The notes beneath the pieces were generated by a model. That model did no database searches. It had not been told where the DNA came from and saw only the letters and a program-made list of their open reading frames with translations. From Gracilaria gracilis (Eukaryota; Rhodophyta; Florideophyceae; Gracilariales; Gracilariaceae): a stretch of 64,000 nt of DNA. The stretch is from NCBI GenBank assembly GCA_030374805.1, contig JARGSG010000027.1, positions 496,001-560,000 on the forward strand. Direction: 5' to 3'. A program made the position numbers and the translations under genes. Positions 12,160 to 23,250 of the stretch are shown here, in pieces; position 1 is the stretch's first letter, and every line of letters starts with the position of its first letter.

Positions 12160-12790
12160 GCCCCCACATCCATAGGCAGCAATTAGACGAACAGCACAGC
12201 AAGCAGCGCCCCAAGCCTTACGGGTTAAATGAGTCGAAAGTGTGCGGCCCCGCGAATCGTCAGGGCGCGTCAGGCCTCGATATGGTTCGTCCACCACCGC
12301 GACCGCCATCAAGCCGCTCGCGTGCGGTGTTGCCAATCGTGCCACCGCAGCCACAGCCAGCCTAGATTAACCGAGCATAGAACCTTTTGCGCATTTGACG
12401 ATGGCGCCACAATCGAGATCGTACGAATCTTTGTTACAGATAGCGCAGCCGTGCTTGGGGGTGATTAGTTCTTCAACAATGCGCGCGCGATTCCTAAATA
12501 TTCCGGGGTGTGATGGTTCACCTTTTCCGTTCTGCAAATACCTGGCGGGTTTTGGACAAAAGACTGGAAACCCCTGTTGAAGGCTAGCACCCTCCCTTAA
12601 AGCGCAACGAAAATGCATCTAACGCCAATGCACAGCTCTGCAAAACGAACCAACAAATAAAGCATCATCATGGGTAAATAGAATGAACATTTTGTTTCGA
12701 GAACGAGTGTTGGCGATCTGAACATCTTTCATTTTGCTTTTAGATCCGTATCTCTCGCGTCTTCACGGTTTCCATAACATCTCTTTAGCG
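12160..12790. other. No gene recognised
   Basis: Moderately GC-rich at first, then ordinary. Overlapping short frames on both strands at 12144-12620 show no domain pattern or splice logic. Confidence 0.4.
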
Positions 12791-12794
12791 CATC

Positions 12795-14060
12795 GTGTGT
12801 GACCTATGAAGTGCCACTTCACCTTAATCACCTGTCCGCGCGCCATTAAAGGTTAAGCTGGAGTTCTGGAGGTCCCCTTTCTCTGCTTTTTGATCATAGA
12901 ACCCGTCGTGTGACCAGCTACTGTGCATTGACGCGGTGAACGGTAAACCGAGGTGAAGTGTGGTTCAGGGATGCAACGATGAAGCGCCATTGCACTCCTG
13001 GCCATTGCTCACTCGTAGTGTATTTCGCAGAATGAAATAAGATCCTTTCCCAAAGAGAATGAAACTTTTACTCTTCCGCCAAGATATCGGTCTTTCCAAA
13101 ATCCAAGTAATAATAGAATTGTATATAGCAATAGAATTGCATCAATTTTACACTAACGTCACAGAGGCGACTGCCTGGCGCAGATGCCATCCTGTCGATA
13201 CATGTTGCTGCAAAGCCGTAGACGAAACACATGGGTCTCCACTGACTACTGTCACGCACGAATGTTCGTGCGCAAACATCATATACGTCCTCCTTTTACC
13301 GAATAGGTTCACATGAAGATGAATTCTTCTTCATGGAGACTTTGAGCCTAGTACAACACTTATGGGCGGCATATATTAATCACGTTGGTAGAATGAGCCT
13401 TGCTGCAGATGCTCTTGAAACAACCTAAATTAGTGTGTTAGGATGCCTTTTAAATCCTGCAAATAAATCGAGAACCGGCGGACTAGACCACCCGCCGGAC
13501 AGCGTACCTGGGTTTCGCGGCGCTTCATCGGTGCACCGATGAAGTGCCATTGCACATCGGTCCACTGTCCAAAAAACTAAACAATTTTTTTTGCCCTGCC
13601 GCCCCCGTAGGTCCCGAATCTCTGTACCCAGGGCACACGTCCTACTACTACTGGATATCGCGTTTGCAGAAACATCGCAGCCATGTACAAATAACTCCCA
13701 TTCGGGTCTGTTTCACAGCCCCCTGTACCACATGCTTCAGTAGCTTACGCAGGTCTGTTGTCTTCACTACGGCCCGGGTGTCGTGGCGCTTCATCGGTGC
13801 ACCGCTGACGCGCCAAGACACTCAGGTCCGCTGTCAACGGCGCGTTTGTGGTTCACGTATGCCAGCACCCGAGCTCCATCACTCAGGGCTCGTGGATAGC
13901 GGGGCGGGATGCGCTTTAGCTTCATTACTCACGGCACGTTGACGGTGTCACGTATGCAAACAACACACGTTTATCTCTCACGGTGCTTTGGGACAGCGGA
14001 CTGGAGTAGAGTGGCGCTTCATCGGTGCACCGATGAAGCGCCATGCCACCCCAGTCCGTT
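12795..14060. repeat. Cluster of hairpin (foldback) repeats, three strong copies
   Basis: Three inverted repeats with the same half-site TGGCGCTTCATCGGTG (or close to it) are centred at 13533/13534, 13799/13800 and 14027/14028. Degenerate half copies (GATGAAGCGCCATTGCA, CTATGAAGTGCCACTTCA) lie near 12978 and 12808. Flanks are also related: each strong copy is followed by a GTCCRCTGTC-like box, and the third is preceded by its inverse GACAGCGGACTGG, so the arms extend to about 36 bp. The spacing is 266 and 228 bp. No open frame of interest lies between them. Confidence 0.7.
14012..14043. repeat. Perfect 32-bp palindrome
   Basis: The left half TGGCGCTTCATCGGTG (14012-14027) is exactly the reverse complement of the right half (14028-14043), with no spacer. 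Beyond it, GACAGCGGACTGG on the left and CCAGTCCGTTGTC on the right continue the inverted symmetry with a few mismatches. Confidence 0.9.
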
Positions 14061-14808
14061 GTCTAAGCATGGAATTAGTGTGCCAGAAACTTTTCTATTG
14101 ATCTATTGCTCAAAATGTTGAGTAAGTGTGCTGTGGATGATATGAGCTTAATGTATCTTTGTCAATGGTGCACGAGTATGCTCTAAAATACGATAAACGC
14201 ACGGGGTACACTATAAACCAATATTGAGCGGACATGATGAAATGGAAGGTAGTGAATGAGAGAGAGGGGTACCACGAAGGGAGAAGGTCGAATGGAAGAT
14301 ATAGATGATGAAGAGAACGAGTACTAAAATGAAAATAAAGAGAGGTTAGGTGGCCATGATAAAAATAGAGACAGAGATTAGGAAAAAGGACAGACGGTAA
14401 TAGATGAAGAGGATGAGGAGTTTTAATATAGGGCCTGTGCTGTAGTGTATGTTCTTGATAGAGGCTTGACATGAAATGTGAACACAAGATTTGTTTGAAA
14501 AGTAACGTAAAGAGAATTGAAGAACAAAAATTGGTTAATCTGCATGGGCTGAAGAGAGTTTGTGTATATACACGGAATGTAAGGTTTACAATTTGTTCTA
14601 ATTACTAAAGAATTTCATTTCCAGGAACAGGGTCAGAGTAGGCGCGGAAAGGGGTAGGATTATGCATTTTGGCTAATTTCTCATCTGCGGATGTGAGATA
14701 AAAGTAAGCATTTCTAGATTAATGCTCCGAGAAAGGTGCTGAGAAGGTAATAAGAATGTTTGCGTATTCTAGAATGGATTCCACTCTAGTGGGGATATTT
14801 TAGGAGAG
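14061..14808. other. No gene recognised downstream of the reductase-like fragment
   Basis: Purine-rich on the plus strand. A 125-codon minus-strand frame (14487-14110) is rich in Ser, Leu, His and Tyr and looks compositional rather than coding. Confidence 0.4.
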
Positions 14809-15435
14809 TCATCTGTTGAAGGTGAGTATCACTAGAAGCTTCTTAACAATAGTTGAGGCAATGCTTTTGTACTCGGTAGCCACTTCATGCATGGTAACGA
14901 ATCTACTTGAAGAACCGACAAAATTGAAGGAAGAGATCCAAACTAGCTTTTGGCAGTAAGACTTGGGAAAGGCGTGTTCGCCGAAGATAGTGCAATTAAG
15001 ACCTGCGGTCCAGAAGATCTGAGCTATTGTAAGAGCCCCTTTTCCGGTGGCTGTGGGTGGACCATTTGAAGAGGGAGGCGCGATACCACCCTGTGAGGAG
15101 TCTCCGACAGCAGGAACGGCGATGTAAAGAGCGCCTCGTATGCACTGCTCAATTCCGTATTGGGAAAAGATGGAAGCAATGTGACCATTCTGAATGAAGA
15201 TCAAGTCTTCTATACTTGATGCCAGGCAAAATAGAATTACTCTTTTGAGAAGCTCGTTCGTGCCAGGGAAGAAGATTGAAGCTTGGAGAAGGCAATGTGG
15301 CGAAATCAATTCTTCGATGGAGAGAAAGTTATCATAAGGAGAATCATTGTTGTAAACCATGGTGATAATACGAATTTTACCCATGAAAAAAGCTGCCATG
15401 ATTGTAGAAGGGAGGGAAAATGAATGGGAGGACAT
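14809..15435 (-). pseudogene. Ketopantoate-reductase-like (ApbA/PanE C-terminal type) fragment
   Basis: A 208-residue open frame contains, in order, DLIFIQNGHIASIF, ALYIAVPAVGD, PTATGKGALTIAQIF, GLNCTIFGEHAF and KLVWISSFNFVGSSS. In the ketopantoate reductase superfamily, and in a related plant/algal protein I recall, the same order is seen: an (F/L)QNG turn closing the Rossmann fold, then a helical C-terminal domain with a K(L)(I/V)W signature. The N-terminal Gly-rich NAD(P)-binding half is missing: upstream of the Met the frame stays open for only about 24 codons before a TAG (15508-15510). It is therefore probably a truncated gene copy, or the 3' exon of a spliced gene whose first exon I could not find. 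No partner genes nearby hint at its substrate. Confidence 0.45.
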
Positions 15436-17184
15436 TGCGACGATTTTATTTGAAGGTATGGGCTGTTGGAAGCTGTCCGGTGTTGGTAGCTTTGAAAAGA
15501 AAATTGTCTACATATAAGGGAGTGAGAAGAGATTTAAGTAGAGGTAAGGCCTGTTCTTGTGGTCATGGAAAAAAAAGTTCCAGGGGCCAAGGGGATTTTT
15601 ATGATTAGTTATGGAAAGACATGGGCTGCAGGATTGTGATGGAGGTTGGGCCGAAGAGTGTGTTTATGAGAAGGAATGCAGGGAATTAAAGCATACAAAG
15701 TAAGAGTTCATGGTACCGTTGGTACTTAAGAGGTGGTCCATTGGGGGCTTCAATGGGATATGGTATTGACAAAAGGGGGGAAATTGTGGGGATTTCTTAT
15801 AAAAAATGGAAATTGTGCGGAATGGCGGGAAACATGAGTGGATATGAATCGGGTACAAATGGTTGTGCTGCGCAAGTGGTTGTGTGGCAGACCGTACTAC
15901 AGGTGTGCGGAGTGGGGGGAGTGCTGCAACTGTTGAGATCATCTCTCTTGTTCTTATCTATCTCCGTTATCGTGAACCGGCCTTTATTTCTGCGATGTCA
16001 AATGGGTACGTCGAGGACGAAGAGCTAGTGGCTCTGCTTCACCAAACGGAGGAACCAGAGACGCCACCGGGAAGGAAAGAGGAGGTTGGGGAAAAGGTTT
16101 GAATGGAGGAGAAGGAGGAAATTAGGGATGGAGAGGGGGTGGGGGTGATGGGGGACCAGAGAGGAGGTTGGGGGCAGAGATGGAGGAGCGATTGAGGAGG
16201 CTTGGAGAAGAACTGAAGGAGAATTTGTACGAATGGCTTTCTGATATAGTGGGTGAGATGGGAGGGGTGGTGCCGAGTGTGTCAGAGATTGGGGGGCCAA
16301 TGAATTTGATTTCGACGATTCGGGAAAGGATGAAACTGGCTGGAGTGGGACTGGAAGGCATGTGAGTAAGATGGTAGAGTGGGTTGGGAGGGAGATGGTG
16401 AAGCTGAGAAGAGAGAATAGGTGGCTGAAGGGACGTGCGGAGTTGTTCAAGTCGCAAATGGGATAGGTGGAGAAGGCGTGCCAATTGTTGTTGAAGGTGA
16501 AGGAGCTGATGAGGGAAAGAAGCGTTAGGAGGGAGGAGAGAAGAGAAAAAGGGTCACCGGTGAAGCCGGGCTCTCGTGGAGGGCGTGCGTGTGTGAGGGA
16601 GTGGAGCTCAGAAGGAAATGGGGGGGAGGTTCGGAGAAGCCGGCTGAGGAAAAGGGGAAAGGGTGGGGTGATAATGGACGGGGATGGAGAGGTGTGTGCC
16701 GCGGCAGCTGCCAGGTAGAGCGCCACTGGTTGGGTTTCGTAGTGCGAGGGCGGCTGCGCGAACGGCGGAGTGCATACTGAAGGAGCACTAGGGGGAGGGG
16801 TTGGGAGCCAGTTTGGGGCTAGGAGGGTGTACGAGAATGGAGAGAGTGTTCAGTTGGAGTTCTTCAATTTGACGTTTAGGGAAACTGAGGCTCCTGATCC
16901 GAATGCAAGGGTGGAATGAGGGAGCGCTGGTGGTGGGTTCGCAATTTTTTGGAATGTTTTTGACGAGTGTGGGGAATGAAAAGTTTCGAGCGGTGGCAGG
17001 GGAACTGCAAAGCAGCATTCAACTTCAGTAGGTGAATTTTGGACTGCACTGAACGGAAAAGAAAATTTCCACAATATTTTTGTTGCCTCGCCAACTAGCG
17101 CAAACTGCAAAAATGCTAGTTTTTTCTGACTTTTATTTTCACAACTAGCAATCTATCATACTAAACTAGCATTCCGAGAACACT
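15436..17184. other. G-rich strand with a coding-like, coiled-coil remnant
   Basis: The plus strand is strongly G-rich from about 15600 to 16900. On it, between about 15980 and 16720, several open stretches look protein-like: EEMERLRRLGEELKENLYEWL-type helices near 16180, then basic, Arg/Lys/Glu-rich segments ending in RSRLRKRGKG (near 16680). The pattern, an amphipathic coiled coil followed by a basic tail, is common in nucleic-acid-binding proteins of mobile elements, but no family can be named. The 233-codon minus-strand frame over the same bases is Pro/Ser/Leu-rich and is its compositional shadow. From 17090 to 17170 there are four CTAGC/GCTAG boxes of unknown meaning. Confidence 0.3.
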
Positions 17185-20100
17185 GACGCTTGCGGAGAAG
17201 AGCTTCAACTTCGTCGCATTGCGGCGGAGCTTGACGCGATTCCGAGCCCACTCGGGGCAGAACCACACAGTTGCGTTGGAATCCACAGCCCTTGCTGGCC
17301 AGTAGAATTTCCTTCGCAATGTAAGGTACAGTTTCCGTCCCTCGACGTGGCCACTAAGTTTGGCATAGTGTGATTAGTGTAACACCCGAGATTTTAGGGC
17401 GTGTGGCACCACTATTTGTGGGTTTCTAGTTACCACGCGAACGAGATATTTAATATCATTCACCCGAAAGAGGAGGTCTGCTTCTTCATTGAGTTGCGCT
17501 CGAATCTTCGTGCAGTAGGAATATTTGATTTGTTCCCCATCCATCTCCTTCGTGGTGACGCGTACGAAGTTCCCTGGTACGGGGTTTCCACTCTCGGTAA
17601 TAGCGAGTAAATCATCCATTTCTTGGTCGAAATCCAGTTCATCTGGCCAATACTCTTCGATATCATCCAGTTCACTTACTGTGTAGTCATCAACTGCCAA
17701 GCAGGGTATTTCCTCGTCATCGACGGCTAACACTCTCCCTGTGGTTGGTAGGCGAGAAAGGGCGTCGGTTTGTATATTGTTGGCGCCTTTCTCTTTAGGC
17801 GACGTCGAAGTCGAATTCTGCAAGACGCAGTCTCTAACACATGAAGAGGTCAAAAGGCTCTGATATGGATAGTAGCCATCTCGATGATGATTGATACGGG
17901 TAAATGGTGAAATGAGCACCCATGAGGTAGGGGCGTAGTGTGCATAATGCCCATACTACGGCAAGACATTCCTTCTCGGAGACGGAGTAGTTCTTCTTAT
18001 GCACGTTCAAAGAACGGGACCAGAATGCAATGGGCTTGCGTTCTGCCTCTGGGGTGTTTTGAAACAAGACACAGCCTACCTGGGAGTCACTAGTTTCCAC
18101 GGTATATGAAATTCCCGGTTTCGGTAGTGACAACACTGGTTCTGTGGTTACATGCTCTTTTAGAGAATTAAAGGCTTCCGTGTGAGTTGACGTGAATAGG
18201 TCTATCTTAGTCGGTTGAAACTTCCGCAGAAGCGCGTTGAAAGGTGCCGCAGTGTCCATGAAATTGAGAATAAACCGTCTATAGACGTTGACCAATCCTA
18301 GGAAGGATCTCAGTTTAGTCTGGATAGTCGGTTCCGTGGTCTGTTTCAGTGACTACACACGAGTGTCCTCAATCAATGAACGTCCTGGATGGATGAGGTG
18401 ACCAAGATACTTAACAGTATCCGTAAATAATTCGCATTTACTCAGCTTGAGTGTCACTCCGGCATCCAGTAACGTGGCCATTATATCTCTCACATGTGTG
18501 AGGTAATCATCCAGATTTTTTGAGAACACGATGATGTCTTCAACGTAGATGAGAATAGTACGCCACTTGAAGCGGGCCAGTATGATATCAATAGCCCGCT
18601 GAAAAGTAGCGGGGGCATTGGTTAAACCAGACGGCATCCGTTTCAAAACGGTAGAGGCCACAATGGCAGACAAACGCTGTCCTATCCTGATCCTGTTTCT
18701 TCACTGGCACCTGCCAGTGTCCCTAATTAGATCCAATGCCATGAATACGGGACATGTCCGAGAGAATCAATGTATTCATCCATCCGTAAAATTAGGTACA
18801 CGTCCTTGACGGTAACAGCATTTAGACGACGATATTTGACGCAAAAGCGCCAAGAACCGTCCGATTTCGGAGGCAGTACCACTCGTGGTGCCCACTGCTA
18901 ATGTACCTGTTCAATACCTCTTGCACGGAGCATCTTGTTCACCTGAAATTGCTCTTCTTCTCAGGTCTTGGGCCCTGCCCTGTACGGATGTTTTGCTACT
19001 GCCCAATAGTTCGAAAGGAGATCAATCCGGTGTTCGGCGGTATTTATCTCTCCGATAGAACCATCCCACATTGTGGTGAGTTCACGAAGCATATTTCGCA
19101 CTGGTTTGCGGTGTGTCTGCGGAACATGTCCGAGGTCGAGTTATTCCAATTCCTTCACTTGGTCCAATTGGTCGTAACTCGTCAGAACGCGTCTCTTCTC
19201 TGTCTTAGCAGGTGACTGACCCAAAAAATCGACGTTGGAGGCGATTGAGATAGAGACTCTTCTCCCTCCTCAGAGTGAACGATTCCGAGCACATCGGCAG
19301 CATAAATCGTTGTAGGTACCAACGCAGTTGGATGCGGCATAACCGAGCCAATCACTTGGCTCTTCACCAGATACTGGGTTGCGTTGCCAAGATTGGCTAT
19401 CAACACGTAAAACGGATTACATTACGGTTCCACTTGGAAGACTCCATTAGCAATGGCGAGGGTGTATTTTTCATACAAAGACGGCAATGGCTGGACGATT
19501 TGTAAGCCGTGTTGACGGGAATTCACCTGTACCCAAACTTGAGACTCCGGAGGCACGCGTATCGCGGAGGCGACACGAAGCTTCGTAGATTCCGGATAAC
19601 TCGGTGGTGCTTCCTGTGCTACAGGTACAGGTACATGCTTCTTGGAGGCGTGCCTCAAAGGACGACGAACAATCGACACGGACGAACCATCTTACATCTC
19701 AACACGCCTTTTGAGGGGCCTAATGGCATCGACGAAGCCGTCACAGAAGTTACAACCCAAAATGACTGGGGCCGCCATAGACCGACAAACGCCAAAGTCC
19801 AGCTTTACCACGCATGAGTCTAAGCAGATTACCAACTCGATGTACCCAACCGTTGACAAGGGGTTGTTATTCGTGTCAACGACGTCAAAAATGTCGGCAC
19901 GGAGATTGTGTGAACGCGAGGCAGGTGGCAAAGCTGTCTCAACGACGAAGCTTGGACCTACGCCTGCATCTAAGACAGTGCGATAACGAACCATAAATTG
20001 GGGTAAAAGGCAAAGGTCGGCAAAGACCTTGTAATTGCGCTTGGCCATCACCATAACTCTATCCGGGAACCGTTTTTTCTTACCCGTATCCACGGTCCAC

Positions 20101-21111
20101 GAAGAACACCAAAGTGCCGTGAGTTCACGTCTTTGACGGCCTGTTTTCTAGAGAGAATTAGGACCTTGGGGAAAGGCAGGGACGCCTCGGGCACCTTCAG
20201 CCTCAACTCTGAGGGTGCCTTTCCAAGAGAGGAGACTCCCATAGTTAATTTTTCTGAGCAGATTCCGACTGAGGCGTGTAAACATTGCCACAGCGGTAGA
20301 AGGCCTTGTTCAGGCGCACCAAGTAATCGGTTTGCGTCTCGCCCGGTCGTTGTTTGGTGTCCCTCAAAGCGAGGATTGCTGATTGGGTAGCGGTTCCAGT
20401 GGCATAGGACCTCAGTAAATATTGAAATGCTTCAGGCCAGCAAGTAATCCATCCTTCAGAGGCGCGCGATGGACCTCTTACAGAGTTGTACTGATCTTAT
20501 GCAAGTCCGCGTAGAAAATAGGGAAGAAAAACAAACGCCTGTCCTCCATTCATCCCAAGAATGTGGGCTTCCGCTACAAAGCGTGATAGAAAATCCAACA
20601 CCAAAATGGGATCATCACCTGTAAAAAGTTCATTACGGAGCAAAAGCTGTATCCGTTGGATGTAGTCTTTGACCTTTCTCGTCCCTCGAGGACTTCTTTC
20701 AAGTGAGAAGTTCTCCAAACGGTAATAACGGTATGACAACACCTTCTTGTAGAGCAGATTGGCAGGCTTCAACTCTTTTAATCCAGAGTGCTTCCTTCTC
20801 TTCGAGAGGCCGCGTATCACATCTTATGTGGCTAATGAACGCTTCGAGCGTGACGAACGCTCACGTAGAGCTTCATCTACCGACGAGTCGGATGAGTCAG
20901 ACCCGGTTGACCGGCGTGAAGAAAGGGAAGATGCTGAAGAATCAGAGTGGTAGTACTTCCGCTCCTTGCGTGTGTTGGATCCACGGACCTTCTTGTCACG
21001 GTGTGAAACAGCAACCAGCTCAGCAGTGCGATTGGTTCTAACCAAGACTGTTTGTTCCATCGTTTGCACCCGGGCGCGGAGACGGGTAAACTTCTCAGCT
21101 ACGTCCTCCAC
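17185..21111 (-). mobile_element. Old Ty3/gypsy retrotransposon fossil, truncated
   Basis: Minus-strand parts occur in the usual gypsy order: gag-like region (about 21110-20490, with a Ser/Arg-rich stretch), aspartic protease (around 20090-19690), reverse transcriptase (about 18900-18350, with the polymerase active-site block and the 'GLTNAPATFQR' fingerprint), RNase H (about 18295-17900), linker, and the beginning of the integrase zinc region (to about 17185). The rest of integrase is absent and I found no LTR at either end. It is heavily decayed, with many breaks, clearly older than the chromovirus at 36.8-48.0 kb. Gag and protease wording are similar to that element, so the two are probably distant relatives. 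Confidence 0.8.
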
Positions 21112-21137
21112 AAAATTATTGGGTCCTCCAAAAGCTT

Positions 21138-21780
21138 CTAAGATGGGTTAGAGCACTGCATCGGAAGATATGTTAGAACAAACTGCCCGTCTTTCCAGAG
21201 ACAGATTATGAAGTTCTTATGACGTCTCATGACTGTGATCACAACCTTGATGCCGCATGAGCGCGCGAAATAGTATCCACAACTAACTTTCACATTTCTC
21301 TCTTCTCTTGCTGACGACTTTCCTTCGTTTCCTTTGGCAGGGCTTCTGTCAGATCTCGAATGCAACGAGACATATCGTTAATAATGTTCCATAGATGTAC
21401 TTCGAAATTTCTGGAATAGGGTTGGTCGAGGGATATTCTGGACCTACCTGCGCAGTGCTTTTTCTCGGCGGCGGTTCATTTCTCTTCGCAGCGTCCTTAT
21501 CAGGTTTAGAACTGTCCTTGCATTGCGAATGCAAAAGTGGATGAGGGTCTTGTACGGGTGCCCCGGGCTCCTCTGCTTTCTTTTCTTCCAGATTACTGTT
21601 GAATATTTGGGCGTTGAGAATAGCTAATATGTAGTTCTGTAATCGTTTGGCAATTTGTATGTCTGGGGGGCATCTCGGGTCACCTGTTTTCTTCAGATAG
21701 TAGAGCAATTTGTTATACTTTTGGTGAAGGCTTTGAGTTCTTTGGAATAGCTTTTCGTTGGTTTCAGCATAACGGATTTA
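21138..21780 (-). other. Unrecognised coding-like segment next to the gypsy fossil
   Basis: A minus-strand frame from about 21780 to 21349 reads as a helical, Lys/Gln/Leu-rich start (AETNEKLFQRTQSLHQ), a Pro/Lys/Ser-rich middle and a hydrophobic end (YIYGTLLTICLVAF). There is no ATG near its start. A further short frame follows to 21138. It may be the 5' leader or gag N-terminus of the neighbouring fossil, or an unrelated host exon. No family recognised. Confidence 0.25.
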
Positions 21781-23250
21781 TTATTGTGTTACGAGGGTAC
21801 AAATATTGTGAGCAATTGGTTCGATTAGTTTAATTATTTCTAAAAGGTTGTCGGTTTCTTCAGCGGTGTAAGTGGAGCACCTGTTCGACTTCCTCTTTCC
21901 TTTTTAGTTGGGGGTAAATATTCATGTTGTTATCGCGCATTACTTAAGCTTGTTGCTTCGGGATTGGATTGGCTTGTATCGATGCTGCTTGGTTCCGCAT
22001 ATTCGTAGTTTGTGCCATCCTTGTGCAGAATCGCTTCAATTGCCATGCGAGGGCGCTTCATATTCTTTCTTACTAACTTTAATCGGTATGAAGTCTGAAT
22101 TTTTTTCGTTTTATTGACAAGGTAGCCGAAGCAGGCCATGCTTCAAACGGGGAGCATGGCCAAAAATAGTTATGCTACTTATCTTCATACTTGAAGAAAA
22201 GAAACGCTTTTCTTGCACTCTTGCAGTTGAAACCTATAGGCCATGTCTCTTGGCAAGGAGAGCATCCAGTTTAGATGAACTGGAAAAACTAGCACTTCTC
22301 AGATGGACCCAAGAGAAAATGCTATGAAGAGCACCAGCCCAACAAGGTGCAAAGTTGTTGCAGGCCCAGGTGGATTTCACAACACGTAACACATGTAGGG
22401 AGTAGATTGAATGCTGGCATATGAAGTGTGAGATACCCAACTCAAACGCGCCGTGATTCCCAAATAAATGGTATTTTTCAGGCGCATTTGCGCTACGCGA
22501 GTCAGAGCTCTCCACTCACTTTCTTCTCCATTAGAAACATTTCCCCCCGTCCCACATCCCTAACAGCTAATCATTGTCTTACGAGTACCTATACGCTTTT
22601 TTCGCTTCAAAAAAGACAAAAGATAAACAGCCTTGCGTTTGTTTCAAACTAAGTCCGCGGCAGTAGTGCAAATTTGGTGCAATCTATCGCCCTCAATGCC
22701 TTTTTCGTCCGCTTTATCGCCTTTAATGCCTGCGATGTATCCCCGTCAACGCACATATCGTCCCACACATTTTCAATATCACCGATTGCTTTTTCATCCG
22801 GTCATGATTACCCACCTCCAGCTCCTGCTGTTCTGTTATCGCTACGTGCTACGTAGAACCTCTGCTTGCACTCTTTTTGCACCGCTACTCTCACTATCAT
22901 GCCCATGCGCGGTCGATTTCACACGCTTAACAAAGAAAGGAACAGTTCGGTTCGTTGAACGCAAATTGTTGTGGTCTCCACTAATCACGAAGAATGTTTT
23001 CAGTAATTACCCTAAACTTCGATGTAATCGACGTGGTTTTCTCTGATATGTTTTTTCCGATTGATGTCTGCGATGGGATAACGGACTCTTGACTACATTT
23101 GCTGTGCTTTTGGCCCTCAAATCTCTCTGCAAAACTCCTTTCGCCCTTTTTGTACTTCATATTTGCACGGTTGGGAGCCCTAACTACCGAGATCTCGTTT
23201 ATGTCTGCCGTCTTTGGGTCAATAGTTACTTGATTATGACCTGAACATGT
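21781..23250. other. No gene recognised
   Basis: Short frames only. From about 22500 to 22920 the plus strand becomes C/T-rich, like the flanks of the promoter-like islands at 55-60 kb, but there is no GC-rich core or TATA box here. Confidence 0.4.

Noticed and set aside
16025-16726. 233-codon minus-strand frame
   Set aside because: Pro/Ser/Leu-rich reverse shadow of a G-rich strand; the plus strand has the more protein-like text.
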